Shown here one piece after another: positions 54,337 through 62,409 of a stretch of DNA of 64,000 nucleotides. Position numbers and translations under genes: made by a program. Numbering within the stretch: position 1 is the stretch's first letter; each line of letters starts with the position of its first letter. The notes under the pieces were generated by a model. It was given only the letters and a program-made list of their open reading frames with translations, was not told the DNA's origin and did no database searches. Source of the stretch: JALZAQ01 sp038253885 (GTDB lineage: Bacteria; Gemmatimonadota; Gemmatimonadetes; Gemmatimonadales; Gemmatimonadaceae); the NCBI GenBank assembly GCA_038253885.1, contig JBBSGP010000014.1:10968-74967 (forward strand), given 5' to 3'.

Positions 54337-55621
54337 GCCGCCCCGGGCGGCGCGCCGAACACCGCCGCGACGCGGGGTGCGGGCGACGGCGGCCATGGTC
54401 CTCATGGCCGCCGTCACGGCGTGTGGCGGCCGCGAATCGAGGGAGACCGGCGCCAACGGTGACCGGGGGCAGGCGACCGTGGAGGCGCTCGCGCGGCTCC
54501 CGTGGGATTCCGTCCTCGGTCGCGCTCGGGGCACGGAGGTGGTCTGGCGCATGTGGCGCGGCGATCCGTCCATCAACGCGTACGTGGACGGCTGGGTCGC
54601 GCCGCGGCTGCGCGACCGATACGGCATCACGCTGCGTGCGGTCGAAGGACAGGGGCCGGAGATCGTCAACCAGCTCGTCGTCGAACGCGAGGCCGGCCGC
54701 CACACGGGCACGGCGAGCCTCCTCTGGATCAACGGCGAGACGTTCTCCAACCTGCGGCGCGAGCAGCTCCTCGCCGGCCCGTGGGCCGGACGGCTGCCGA
54801 ACGCCGCGTATGTGGACAGCGCCTCGCCGATCGTCAGTCGCGATTTCGAACAGGACCCGGCGGGCTTCGAGAGCCCGTGGGGGCGGGTGCAATTCGCTCT
54901 GATCTACGACTCCGCGCGAACGCCGGTGCCCCCGCGCTCCCTCACCGAGCTGGCCGCGTGGATCCGCGCGCACCCTGGCCGATTCACGCACGACCAGGGC
55001 TTCACCGGCATCACGTTCCTCAAGGTGGTACTCTACGCCAGGGCGGGCGGCGTGACCCGCCTGCAGGGCGGGTTCGACTCGACGCGATACGCGGCGGCCC
55101 GCAGAGACGTGTTCGCCTGGCTCGACTCGCTGCGGCCGTTCTTCTGGCGCGACGGGGCGACGTACCCGCCGGACGTCGCGGCGATGCACCGGCTGTTCGC
55201 CAATCGGGAGATCGACTTCAGTATGTCGAACAACCAGAACGAGGTCGTGACGAAGGTGCGGCAGGGCATCCTTCCGCCCACCTCCCGGGCGCTGCTCCTG
55301 ACCGACGGCACGATCGCGAACACGCACTACCTCGGCATCTCCGCGAACGCGCCGAACTCCGCGGGCGCGATGGTGGTCGCCGACTTCCTCCTCTCGCCCG
55401 AGGCGCAGCTCGAGAAGCGGAAGCCCGACGCGTGGGCCGACGGCATGGTGCTCGACGCGACGCGTCTGCCGGACGAGTGGCGCGCCCGGTTCGCTGCCAT
55501 GGAGACGGACCCGCGGCAGGTCCCGCGCGACTCGCTCGCCAAGTACGCGCGCCCTGAGATCTCGCCGCGCTACCACGCGCGACTCGCGGCGGATTGGCGC
55601 GCGCACGTGCGGGCGCGCTAG
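54326..55621 (+). CDS. ynjB: YnjB-like ABC substrate-binding lipoprotein
   Basis: 431 residues, overlapping the receptor gene by 11 bp. Lipobox VTAC after a basic N-terminus; ATG 54395 would give a shorter signal. The mature part has YnjB-type landmarks (VWRMWRGDPSINAYVDGWVAP, LLWINGETFSNLRREQLLAGPWA, NNQNEV). Binding protein of an importer whose ligand is unsettled (thiamine, iron and sulfur compounds have been suggested for homologues). Followed by two permeases, an ATPase and a ynjF-type gene. Confidence 0.82.
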   Translation: MPSEPPRAARRTPPRRGVRATAAMVLMAAVTACGGRESRETGANGDRGQATVEALARLPWDSVLGRARGTEVVWRMWRGDPSINAYVDGWVAPRLRDRYGITLRAVEGQGPEIVNQLVVEREAGRHTGTASLLWINGETFSNLRREQLLAGPWAGRLPNAAYVDSASPIVSRDFEQDPAGFESPWGRVQFALIYDSARTPVPPRSLTELAAWIRAHPGRFTHDQGFTGITFLKVVLYARAGGVTRLQGGFDSTRYAAARRDVFAWLDSLRPFFWRDGATYPPDVAAMHRLFANREIDFSMSNNQNEVVTKVRQGILPPTSRALLLTDGTIANTHYLGISANAPNSAGAMVVADFLLSPEAQLEKRKPDAWADGMVLDATRLPDEWRARFAAMETDPRQVPRDSLAKYARPEISPRYHARLAADWRAHVRAR

Positions 55622-55638
55622 CCCGGACGCGGGTTCCG

Positions 55639-56517
55639 ATGTCGATCTTCATGCGGCTGCGGCGCGGGAGCGATGCCGACCTGATGGGGCTCGGTGCCGG
55701 GCTGGTCCTCGCTACCCCGGTACTTGTAGGTATCGGATATGCCGCGGCCGCGAGTCTCGGCGTCGCCGGGCCGGGGGCATCGGAAGCGGGTGTCGAGCGG
55801 ATCGAGCGGGTGCTGACCGAGAGCGCCACGTGGCGGGGACTCGGGTTGACCCTCTGGGTGGCTGCTCTCGCGACCGCGCTGGCGACGGCCGGAGCCGTCC
55901 TGGTCGCGGTGCTGTTCCGCGGAGTCGGGTGGCTCGATCGCGTGGCGCGTGGCTTGGCGGTGCTCCCGCTGCCCGTGCCGCACCTCGTCGCCGGTGCGCT
56001 CGGGGTCTGGGTGCTCGGGCAGAGCGGGGAAATCTCGCGTGTCCTCGCCGCGGTGGGCGCCGTGCGGATGCCCGCGGAAGTGCCGGCGCTCGTCTACGAC
56101 CGCTGGGGGCTTGGCCTCGCCCTGACGATGGCGTGGAAGGAGTCCGCTTTCCTGGCCGTCATCGCGACGGCGCTCCTCGCCACCCGGTCCCTCGACGTCG
56201 AGGAGGCGGCACGAACGCTGGGCGCGGGACCAGTCCACACGTTCGTCCGGATCACCTGGCCGATCCTGTGGCGTGGGCTCCTGCCTGCCGTGATCGCGGT
56301 CTTCGTCTTCGTGGCCGGAAGCTACGAGGCCGCCATGCTGCTCGCGCCGAGCGACCCACTGCTGCTGCCGCTCTTGGTTGCGGATCGAGCCTCGGACCCG
56401 GATCTCGGGCGCCGTGGCGACGCCTACGTCGTGAGTCTGCTCCTGCTCGGGATCGCCGTCCTCGCCGTCGTCGCGCACGAGTGGACACGCGCTCGATGGG
56501 AGCCCCTCGACCCATGA
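55639..56517 (+). CDS. ABC permease, YnjC N-half-like
   Basis: 292 residues from ATG 55639. About six helices. The EAA loop is EEAARTLGAGPVHTFVRITWPILWRG. In E. coli YnjC is one long protein with two permease halves; here the halves are separate genes. Stop and next start overlap (ATGA). Confidence 0.8.
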   Translation: MSIFMRLRRGSDADLMGLGAGLVLATPVLVGIGYAAAASLGVAGPGASEAGVERIERVLTESATWRGLGLTLWVAALATALATAGAVLVAVLFRGVGWLDRVARGLAVLPLPVPHLVAGALGVWVLGQSGEISRVLAAVGAVRMPAEVPALVYDRWGLGLALTMAWKESAFLAVIATALLATRSLDVEEAARTLGAGPVHTFVRITWPILWRGLLPAVIAVFVFVAGSYEAAMLLAPSDPLLLPLLVADRASDPDLGRRGDAYVVSLLLLGIAVLAVVAHEWTRARWEPLDP

Positions 56518-57338
56518 CCGGCTCCCGTGCCGCGACCGCCTTCCCCCCACCTGGTCCCGGCCGAGTCGTCCGCGGAGTGCTGCTGGTCGTCCTGGTCGCG
56601 ACCTCCCTCGGGCCGCTCGTCCTCCTCGCCATCTGGTCCATCAGTGGGCGCTGGCTCTATCCGTCGCTCCTGCCGACGGAGTACAGCGCCGCAAGCTGGC
56701 GGGCACTCGGCACCGAGTCGCTCGGGCCGGCGCTCGTGACGAGCGGCGCGCTCGCGGTTGTCGCGGGCCTCGTCGGGTGCATGCTGGCGCTGCCGCTGGG
56801 CCGTGCGCTCGCCCGGCTGCGTGGGTGGCGGCGACACGTCGGTGCCGTGGCGGCCTTTCTCCCCGTGGCGGCCCCACCGCTGGCGCTCGGAACCGGCCTG
56901 CAAGTGGTGTTGCTCTCGGTCGGCCTGGGCGGCACGGCGACCGGGGTGTTGCTGGCGCACCTCGTCCCCGCCGTGGGCTACCTCTCCCTCTTTTTCCTGG
57001 GCACCTTCACGCTGTTCGACGCGCGCGTGGAGGCCGAGGCGCGAACCCTCGGCGCAACCCCGTGGCAGATGTGGCGTCACGTCCTGCTGCCGATGCTCCG
57101 CGGCCCCATCGCCGAAGCGGTGGCGCTGGGGTTCCTGATCTCGTGGGGTCAGTTCGCGCTCACGCTCGTGGTGGGCGGCGGGGCCGTGCGTGCACTGCCG
57201 CTCGAGGTGTTCTCGCTCGTCCGGGCCGGCCAGGACCGTGCGGCAGCCGTCGGCGCGCTGCTCCTCGTGGTGCCCCCGGTCGTCGGGCTGGCGGCGCTGC
57301 GTTGGGCCGCGCGGCGCACCACGGTGGCGCCGGCGTGA
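56514..57338 (+). CDS. ABC permease, YnjC C-half-like
   Basis: 274 residues. Helices include VLLVVLVATSLGPLVLLAIWS and LVTSGALAVVAGLVGCMLALP; EAA loop EAEARTLGATPWQMWRHVLLPMLRG. Pairs with the preceding permease to form the membrane channel. GTG of the ATPase gene overlaps its stop. Confidence 0.8.
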   Translation: MTGSRAATAFPPPGPGRVVRGVLLVVLVATSLGPLVLLAIWSISGRWLYPSLLPTEYSAASWRALGTESLGPALVTSGALAVVAGLVGCMLALPLGRALARLRGWRRHVGAVAAFLPVAAPPLALGTGLQVVLLSVGLGGTATGVLLAHLVPAVGYLSLFFLGTFTLFDARVEAEARTLGATPWQMWRHVLLPMLRGPIAEAVALGFLISWGQFALTLVVGGGAVRALPLEVFSLVRAGQDRAAAVGALLLVVPPVVGLAALRWAARRTTVAPA

Positions 57339-58441
57339 GCCCAATGCGGACGCCACCAGCGGAGTCGGACGGCGACGTCCCGGCGCTCGAGCTCCGCGCG
57401 CTCCGCGCGGCGTTCGTGAACGGGCCCGGCCTGACGGACGTGTCGCTCCGTGTCGGGAGCGGCGAGCGCGTGGCGATCGTTGGGCCGTCTGGCGTCGGGA
57501 AGACCACGCTCCTGCGGGCCGTCGCCGGCCTCGCGCCGCTCGACGATGGGCACGTGCTCGTGAGCGGACACGACGTCACCGCGCTCCCTCCGGAGCGCCG
57601 TGGCGTCGTGTACCTGCACCAGACTCCCGTGCTGTTCCCACACCTCAGCGTCGGCGAGAACGTCGCGTTCCCGCTGCGAGTGCGAGGCCAGCGCGGCGAT
57701 GCGGTGCGGCAACGGGTAGGCGAGGCCCTGGCCGCGGTGCGACTCGACGGACTCGAGGCGCGGGCCGCGCACGCACTCTCCGGCGGCCAGCGCCACCGAG
57801 TGGCGCTCGCGCGCGCCATCGCCGCGCGCCCGGCCGTATTGTTGCTGGACGAGCCACTGTCGGCGCTCGACCCCGCCCTCCGCGCCGACGTGGGCGCGGC
57901 CATCACCGCGGCGCAGGCGGCCTACGGGCCGGCGATGCTGCTCGTGTCACACGATCTCGACGACGTGGGCGCGCTCGCCGACCGCGTGGCGGTCCTCCTG
58001 GACGGCGGCGTCGCTCAGTGCGTGACGCCGGACGTCCTCTTCGCCCGCCCAGCCACGCTCGCCGTCGCCCGCTTCCTCGGCATCTACCAGGAGCTCGTCG
58101 GCCATGTGCGTGAAGACGGGGCGATCGTCTGCGCACTGGGTGTCATCGACGTCGCACGGGAGCGGCGAGGGGCGGCGCCCACGGCGTCCCGCGTCACGCT
58201 TGGCTTCCGGGCGGGGAGTTTGCGGCTCTCTGCGGCGGAGGCCCGACCCGATGGAGCGCGCGCACGGGTCGCCGGCATCCGAGACCGTCCGCGTGGAAGC
58301 ACGTTCGTCCTCCGGCTCGAGGATGGCGCTGCGGAGTCGCTGGTCGAGGCGGCGATAGCCGGACAGAGTGTGACCTGCGCCGTCGGCGACGAGGTCGTCG
58401 TGACGCTCGATCCGCATGACGTGATGGTCTACCCGAGCTGA
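57335..58441 (+). CDS. ynjD: ABC ATPase, YnjD-like, with C-terminal regulatory domain
   Basis: 368 residues from GTG 57335 (ATG 57344 is an alternative). Walker A GPSGVGKTT, Q-loop YLHQTPVLFPHLSV, signature LSGGQRHRVALARA, Walker B VLLLDEPLSALD, switch His in LVSHDLDDVG. The last 120 residues form a TOBE-like regulatory domain (VTLGFRAGSLRLS ... VVVTLDPHDVMVYPS), absent in the shorter E. coli YnjD. Powers import through the two preceding permeases. Confidence 0.84.
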   Translation: MSPMRTPPAESDGDVPALELRALRAAFVNGPGLTDVSLRVGSGERVAIVGPSGVGKTTLLRAVAGLAPLDDGHVLVSGHDVTALPPERRGVVYLHQTPVLFPHLSVGENVAFPLRVRGQRGDAVRQRVGEALAAVRLDGLEARAAHALSGGQRHRVALARAIAARPAVLLLDEPLSALDPALRADVGAAITAAQAAYGPAMLLVSHDLDDVGALADRVAVLLDGGVAQCVTPDVLFARPATLAVARFLGIYQELVGHVREDGAIVCALGVIDVARERRGAAPTASRVTLGFRAGSLRLSAAEARPDGARARVAGIRDRPRGSTFVLRLEDGAAESLVEAAIAGQSVTCAVGDEVVVTLDPHDVMVYPS

Positions 58442-58453
58442 CGGATCGCCCAC

Positions 58454-59071
58454 GTGCTCGACGACCTGCTGCGTCCGATGAAGGAGCGCGTGCTCATGCC
58501 GGCGGCGACCGTCGTCGGCAGGCGCATTCACCCGATGGTCGTCACCCTCGCCGCCTTCGGGATCGGCCTCGGAGCCGCCGTAGCGGCAGCGCGTGGGGCG
58601 AATCGCACCGGACTCGCGCTCTGGCTCGCGAACCGCGTGCTCGACGGGTTCGACGGCACCCTCGCGCGTGCGCAGGGTGCGCAGACCGACCTCGGCGGCT
58701 ACGTGGACATCGTGCTGGACTTCGTCATCTACGCGGCCGTGCCCCTGGGGCTCGTGCTCGGCGCGGCCCCACCCGAGCGAGCCACGCTCGCCGTCGCCGC
58801 GCTGGCGATGGTCGCGAGTTTCTACGTGAATGCCGCCTCCTGGATGTACCTGGCGGCAATCCTCGAGCGGCGCGGCACCGGTGCGGCGGCACGCGGCGAG
58901 TTGACGACGATCACCATGCCGCCGGGGATTGTTGGCGGCACCGAAACGATCGTGTTCTATGTCCTGTTCCTGGCGTTGCCGCGCAGTCTGTTGCCGCTCT
59001 TCGCGCTTGCGACGGCACTCGTCCTGATCACCGTGATGCAGCGTCTCCTCTGGGCGGTTCGCCGCCTCTGA
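58454..59071 (+). CDS. ynjF: CDP-alcohol phosphatidyltransferase, YnjF-like
   Basis: 205 residues, 12 bp after the ATPase stop. The active-site signature D-x2-D-G-x2-A-R-x8-G-x3-D-x3-D is complete in LDGFDGTLARAQGAQTDLGG followed by YVDIVLD. Six membrane helices are likely. It transfers a phosphatidyl (or CDP-linked) group to an alcohol; acceptor unknown. ynjF also follows ynjBCD in E. coli, so the link is old and not accidental. Last gene of the operon. Confidence 0.85.
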   Translation: MLDDLLRPMKERVLMPAATVVGRRIHPMVVTLAAFGIGLGAAVAAARGANRTGLALWLANRVLDGFDGTLARAQGAQTDLGGYVDIVLDFVIYAAVPLGLVLGAAPPERATLAVAALAMVASFYVNAASWMYLAAILERRGTGAAARGELTTITMPPGIVGGTETIVFYVLFLALPRSLLPLFALATALVLITVMQRLLWAVRRL

Positions 59072-59089
59072 CACAACCGGAGAAGCGTC

Positions 59090-59299
59090 CTGCTTCCGGG
59101 CGGGTAGCCACGGCGTGACAGGGTGCCACTCGGTGAGCCACGCCGTGGCGTCATTCATCGCCTTCGTGATGCTCGCGACGCAGAACGAGCAAGAGAGCCC
59201 GCCGATCTTGAGCTGCAGCCGCTCGGATTCCGCCCCCTTCGCGACCGCGGTGGTTGCGTTCGCCCGCGCGACTGCCTGACCATCCCGTGACTCCGGCAT
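59090..59299 (-). pseudogene. Truncated heavy-metal-associated (HMA) domain remnant
   Basis: From ATG 59299 the frame gives LQLKIGGLSCSFCVASITKA, an HMA domain start with its CxxC metal motif, but the rest of the fold does not follow and the frame runs into DNA antisense to the phosphatidyltransferase. An 11-bp inverted repeat (59107-59149) lies at the break. Last unit of the HMA-CcdA-OsmC cluster. Confidence 0.5.
59107..59149. repeat. 11-bp inverted repeat with 21-nt loop
   Basis: GCCACGGCGTG (59107-59117) and CACGCCGTGGC (59139-59149) are exact reverse complements. It lies 35 bp after the ynjF stop and may be its terminator, or a scar where the HMA remnant is broken. Confidence 0.5.
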
Positions 59300-59308
59300 A
59301 TCGATTAC

Positions 59309-59537
59309 CTACTCATCATAGGCATCGGGTACCACACGACTCGTCGCCACGCTGCCGGCGTTCAGTGTCGCGTGAATCGCGTCTGCCCAGGATGCCACCG
59401 TGAGCATGGTTGCAGCTTGCGAGCGACGCAGCCAGCAGGTGATAGGGCGAGATCGCCACGCCCTCGGCGGTGATCTCGAATCCCTCACCCGTGGCCTCCA
59501 GCCGGATACGGGCCTCGCCCTCCGGGATGACTCTCAC
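59309..59537 (-). pseudogene. OsmC-like protein, frameshifted and short
   Basis: GTG 59537 overlaps the CcdA stop (GTGA). The frame reads IPEGEARIRLEATGEGFEI then SPYHLLAASLASC, an OsmC start with the peroxidatic-type Cys context. One extra base in AGCTGCAACC then shifts it: removing it gives SCTMLTVASWADAIHATL and a stop at 59309. OsmC/Ohr proteins detoxify hydroperoxides. Even corrected, only about 75 residues remain, half the usual length. Confidence 0.5.
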
Positions 59538-60175
59538 GGCTCCAGGCCGAAGTAGACCGACCATGCGCCGAGGGCGATGAGGACGATCCCCGTCCAGAGC
59601 GGCAGGTGTTCCGACATCGCGGCGACCCGATCGAGCTGCCGCCGGGCGGGCGCCCAGAAGACAACCACGAGCAGCGGGAGCGACAGTCCCAGCCCGAAGA
59701 CCGCCATCGCCACGAAGCCGCGCGCGATACTCGCCGCCCCGACGCTCGCTGCCATCAGCGCCCCGAGGATCGGCAACGCGCACGCGGGAATGTTCAACCC
59801 GAAGAGCACGCCGAGCGTGGCGCTCCCTCGCGCGCCGCGGCCGCGTCGCAGTCCGGGGCCAAACGCACGCATGAGCCGCCACTGCTGCTTCGCGAGATAC
59901 AGCAGTCCGAGCATCATATAGAGCGCGCCGAGCAGAACCCAGAACCATCGCTGAATGTGAAGGAATTCCTCGCCGACCAGCGCCGCGACGGCACCGAGCG
60001 CACCGATCAGCAGTGCGCGCGTGAGGGCGAACGCGGCCGTGTCGACCAGCTTGGCTGTGGCGTCCCTCCCCTCCAGATACTTCACGAACAGGAGGCTCGA
60101 GCCAACCGTACATGGCTCGACGAAGCCGAGCAGGCCAAGCCCGAGCGGCACCGCGATCGTCGTCCACAGATTCAT
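59534..60175 (-). CDS. CcdA/DsbD-type thiol-disulfide membrane protein
   Basis: 213 residues, six helices. Paired Cys motifs of the CcdA family: VEPCTVGSS in helix 1 and NIPACALPILGA in helix 4, which pass electrons from cytosol to periplasm. It lies between the two broken genes, overlapping each by 4 bp. In some metal-resistance operons CcdA-like proteins occur with HMA proteins. Confidence 0.78.
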   Translation of the reverse strand: MNLWTTIAVPLGLGLLGFVEPCTVGSSLLFVKYLEGRDATAKLVDTAAFALTRALLIGALGAVAALVGEEFLHIQRWFWVLLGALYMMLGLLYLAKQQWRLMRAFGPGLRRGRGARGSATLGVLFGLNIPACALPILGALMAASVGAASIARGFVAMAVFGLGLSLPLLVVVFWAPARRQLDRVAAMSEHLPLWTGIVLIALGAWSVYFGLEP

Positions 60176-60433
60176 GTGTGTCTCAGGGAGCCAGTCTCGC
60201 GTGCGCTGTCGGATAGTCGCGCATCGGCGGGAGCCTCGTAGCCGGCGCGCTCGATCGTGGCGCGCAGGCGGTCCGTCGTCGTCGACCCCTCCTGGTAGGT
60301 CACGAGGGCCTCACCGCCGACGAGTGAGACGCCGGCGCGTTGGACGCCTCGCTCCCGCTCGAGTACCCGCTTCAGGCGCGGCGCGCATCCGTCGCAGTGC
60401 GTTCGCTCGATCCTGATTTGTCGTCGTGGCCAT
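60172..60433 (-). pseudogene. HMA (MerP/CopZ-like) domain gene, frameshifted
   Basis: ATG 60433 opens a frame (ATTTNQDRANALRR) that stops at 60311. The +1 frame from a few codons on gives a good HMA domain: IRIERTHCDGCAPRLKRVL with the metal motif CDGC, then GVSLVGGEALVTYQ and a C-terminal helix, stopping inside the CcdA start. One base in GACAAATC explains it. Either true decay or an indel in the assembly. Confidence 0.6.
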
Positions 60434-60468
60434 TGGATCCTCCCGCACGAGAGTGTCTGTCGGAAAGA

Positions 60469-60499
60469 ACGTAAACCCCCTGGTCGAGTAGAGAGTCAA
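60469..60499 (-). promoter_or_regulatory. MerR-family-type promoter (19-bp spacer)
   Basis: Minus strand TTGACT (60499-60494), spacer of exactly 19 bp containing CTCTACTCGACCAGGGGGT, then TTACGT (60474-60469). The long spacer with a partial dyad is the hallmark of MerR/CueR-controlled promoters. It drives the HMA-CcdA-OsmC cluster. No merR gene is visible within 3 kb. Confidence 0.6.
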
Positions 60500-60721
60500 G
60501 GCTAGCGGGACGTATTTGGCGTCGCTGCCGTGGCGTACCGGGCGATCGGCGCCCGTGTGCCGGCCGACCGTGTCATTCGGCGAGCCCGCTGCCGATCGTC
60601 GAGTTCTCCCTCCAGTACGGATAGCGCGGCGGCGGGCTCGCCGTGACGTACCCTTAATTGCTTTCGCAAGTCGATCACTTTGAGCGAGGATCGAATCGGC
60701 CGTTGCCGAAGTCGTCGGTTC
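60500..60721. other. Intergenic region without recognised gene
   Basis: 222 bp between the MerR-type promoter and the peroxiredoxin stop. Short frames exist on both strands, but none shows a convincing domain; no MerR protein can be read from it. Confidence 0.5.
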
Positions 60722-61270
60722 CTACGCCTCGCCGCGCGCGGGGTAGTTCCGCGCGATGATGAAGTCCAGTGCCCCGAGCATGTCGTCGAGCCGCGGCCGG
60801 CCGAAGGGCATGCTGTTCACCGCGACGTAGTAGACGGCGCCGTCGGGCCGGATGAGGAAGAGGCCGGGCTCCCCGAAGTGGTCGGGCTCCGGCTCCTTGA
60901 TGCCGTGGGAGACGAACAGCCCCCACTCGCGCATCGAGGCGATGGTCTGCCCGTAGCCCACCGCGAGCCGTTCGAGCTTCCACTCTTCGACGGCGCGCCG
61001 CGCGCGCTCGGCGTCGTCGCCGCTCACAGCCATCACCTCCACGCCCCGACGCGTGAACTCGTCCAGCTTCCGATCGAGCTCCGCGAGGTAGGCCCGGCAC
61101 ACCGGGCAGTGCAGGCCCCGGTAGAACACGATCATCGTGAACCGCTCTGGGCGACGCGCCGCGAGCGTCCATTGCTCGCCGGCCACTGTATCCACCGTCA
61201 GCGGAGGGGCCGGCTGATTCGGGAGGGCGGGGTGGTACGCTACCGGAGTCGTGAGGGGTGACGTTGACAT
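60722..61270 (-). CDS. Peroxiredoxin-like (AhpC/TSA) protein
   Basis: 182 residues from ATG 61270. The thioredoxin fold has its active site in IVFYRGLHCPVCRAYLAELD, with CPVC where Prx has TxxC; both Cys are present. Downstream: GVEVMAVSGDDAE and LFLIRPDGAVYYVAVN. This 'peroxiredoxin-like' class probably reduces peroxides or disulfides. 140 bp separate it from egtD on the same strand; no clear promoter is seen in between, so it may be read through from egtBD. Confidence 0.82.
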   Translation of the reverse strand: MSTSPLTTPVAYHPALPNQPAPPLTVDTVAGEQWTLAARRPERFTMIVFYRGLHCPVCRAYLAELDRKLDEFTRRGVEVMAVSGDDAERARRAVEEWKLERLAVGYGQTIASMREWGLFVSHGIKEPEPDHFGEPGLFLIRPDGAVYYVAVNSMPFGRPRLDDMLGALDFIIARNYPARGEA

Positions 61271-61410
61271 GTACGGTCGTGTGCGAGAAGGTCCAGCTCG
61301 TCGAACTACTTCCGGCCGCCCGGCTCCATGGGTCGTGTGACTTGAACGCCGTCGCCCCACGTGCTCGAAGCGAGCCACCGTCGCCAGTCCCGGCCGTGTC
61401 GATGTCGCAC

Positions 61411-62409
61411 TCAGGCCGCCGTGAGATACGTGACCCAGAACTGCTCGGCCGCATCCGTCCAGAGACGAGCGATTCGGAAGCCCGCGCTTGTGACCAGCAG
61501 GTCCAACGCATCGCGGTCGTACTTGTAGGAGCTTTCCGTCCAGATCGTCTCCCCCGCCTCGAACCCGATGCGGACGCCTGCCACGCACACCACCTGGCGG
61601 TCGAGACTCACCAGGTGCATCTCCACCCGGCTCGCCATCTCGTTGAAGAACGCGCGGTGCGCGAAGCATGAGACGTCGAAGTCCGTACCGAGCTCGCGGT
61701 TGACGCGGTGGAGCATGTTCAGGTTGAAGGCCGCGGTCACCCCGGCCGCGTCGTGGTAGGCGGCGTTCAGCACCGCCGCATTCTTTCGGCGATCGACGCC
61801 GAGCACGAGCGCGCCATCGTCCGCGACGGTGCGCCGAACGCGACGCAGGAACGCCGCAGCCTCGGTTGGGTGGAAGTTGCCGATCGTCGAGCCCGGGAAG
61901 AAGGCAACGCGCCGCGCCCGCTGCGGCAGGTCGGGTAGGCGAAGCGGCGCCGTGTAGTCGGCGCAGACCAGGTGCACGGGGACCTCGGGGTACTCGGCTG
62001 CGATCTGCGCGGCGACGTCCGCGAGCTGCTCGCGCGAGATGTCGATGGGCACGTAGGCCGCCAGTGGCGTTCTTGCAGCGGCGAAGGCGTCGAGGAGGAG
62101 GCGCACCTTCACTCCCGCGCCGCTGCCGTACTCCACGAGCGCAGCGCGGGGCGCCGCGAGAGCGGCGATCTCGTGCGCGCGCGCATCGAGGATCTCGAGC
62201 TCGGCGCGCGTGAGGTAGTACTCGGGAAGCGTCGTGATACGCTCGAACAGCTCCGCGCCGGTCGCGTCATAGAACAGCTTGGGCGGCAGCGTCTTCGGCT
62301 CCGCGGTGAGGCCGCCGAGCACCTCGGCGCGCAGCGAGCGGGAGACGCCGGGATACTCGGCGGCGCGCTCTCCGGCCGCGGGCATCGAGCTGTCCCGTGG
62401 CGGGGTCAT
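61411..62409 (-). CDS. egtD: L-histidine N-alpha-methyltransferase (EgtD)
   Basis: 332 residues from ATG 62409, coupled to egtB by ATGA overlap. It trimethylates histidine to hercynine with SAM, the first ergothioneine step. Signatures: LPPKLFYDATGAELFERIT, the SAM loop VEYGSGAGVKVRLLL, YVPIDISREQL, FFPGSTIGNFHP, GVDRRKN and the substrate-site ETIWTESSYKY. The length matches known EgtD enzymes. Confidence 0.94.
   Translation of the reverse strand: MTPPRDSSMPAAGERAAEYPGVSRSLRAEVLGGLTAEPKTLPPKLFYDATGAELFERITTLPEYYLTRAELEILDARAHEIAALAAPRAALVEYGSGAGVKVRLLLDAFAAARTPLAAYVPIDISREQLADVAAQIAAEYPEVPVHLVCADYTAPLRLPDLPQRARRVAFFPGSTIGNFHPTEAAAFLRRVRRTVADDGALVLGVDRRKNAAVLNAAYHDAAGVTAAFNLNMLHRVNRELGTDFDVSCFAHRAFFNEMASRVEMHLVSLDRQVVCVAGVRIGFEAGETIWTESSYKYDRDALDLLVTSAGFRIARLWTDAAEQFWVTYLTAA

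Noticed and set aside
60667..60693. CAAGTC near 60667 as an ECF site on the minus strand
   Set aside because: No GTTCC at the required distance.
61318..61344. GACTTG at 61339 as an eighth ECF site
   Set aside because: The hexamer 15 bp upstream is not GGAAC-like, and the orientation points into egtD's end.
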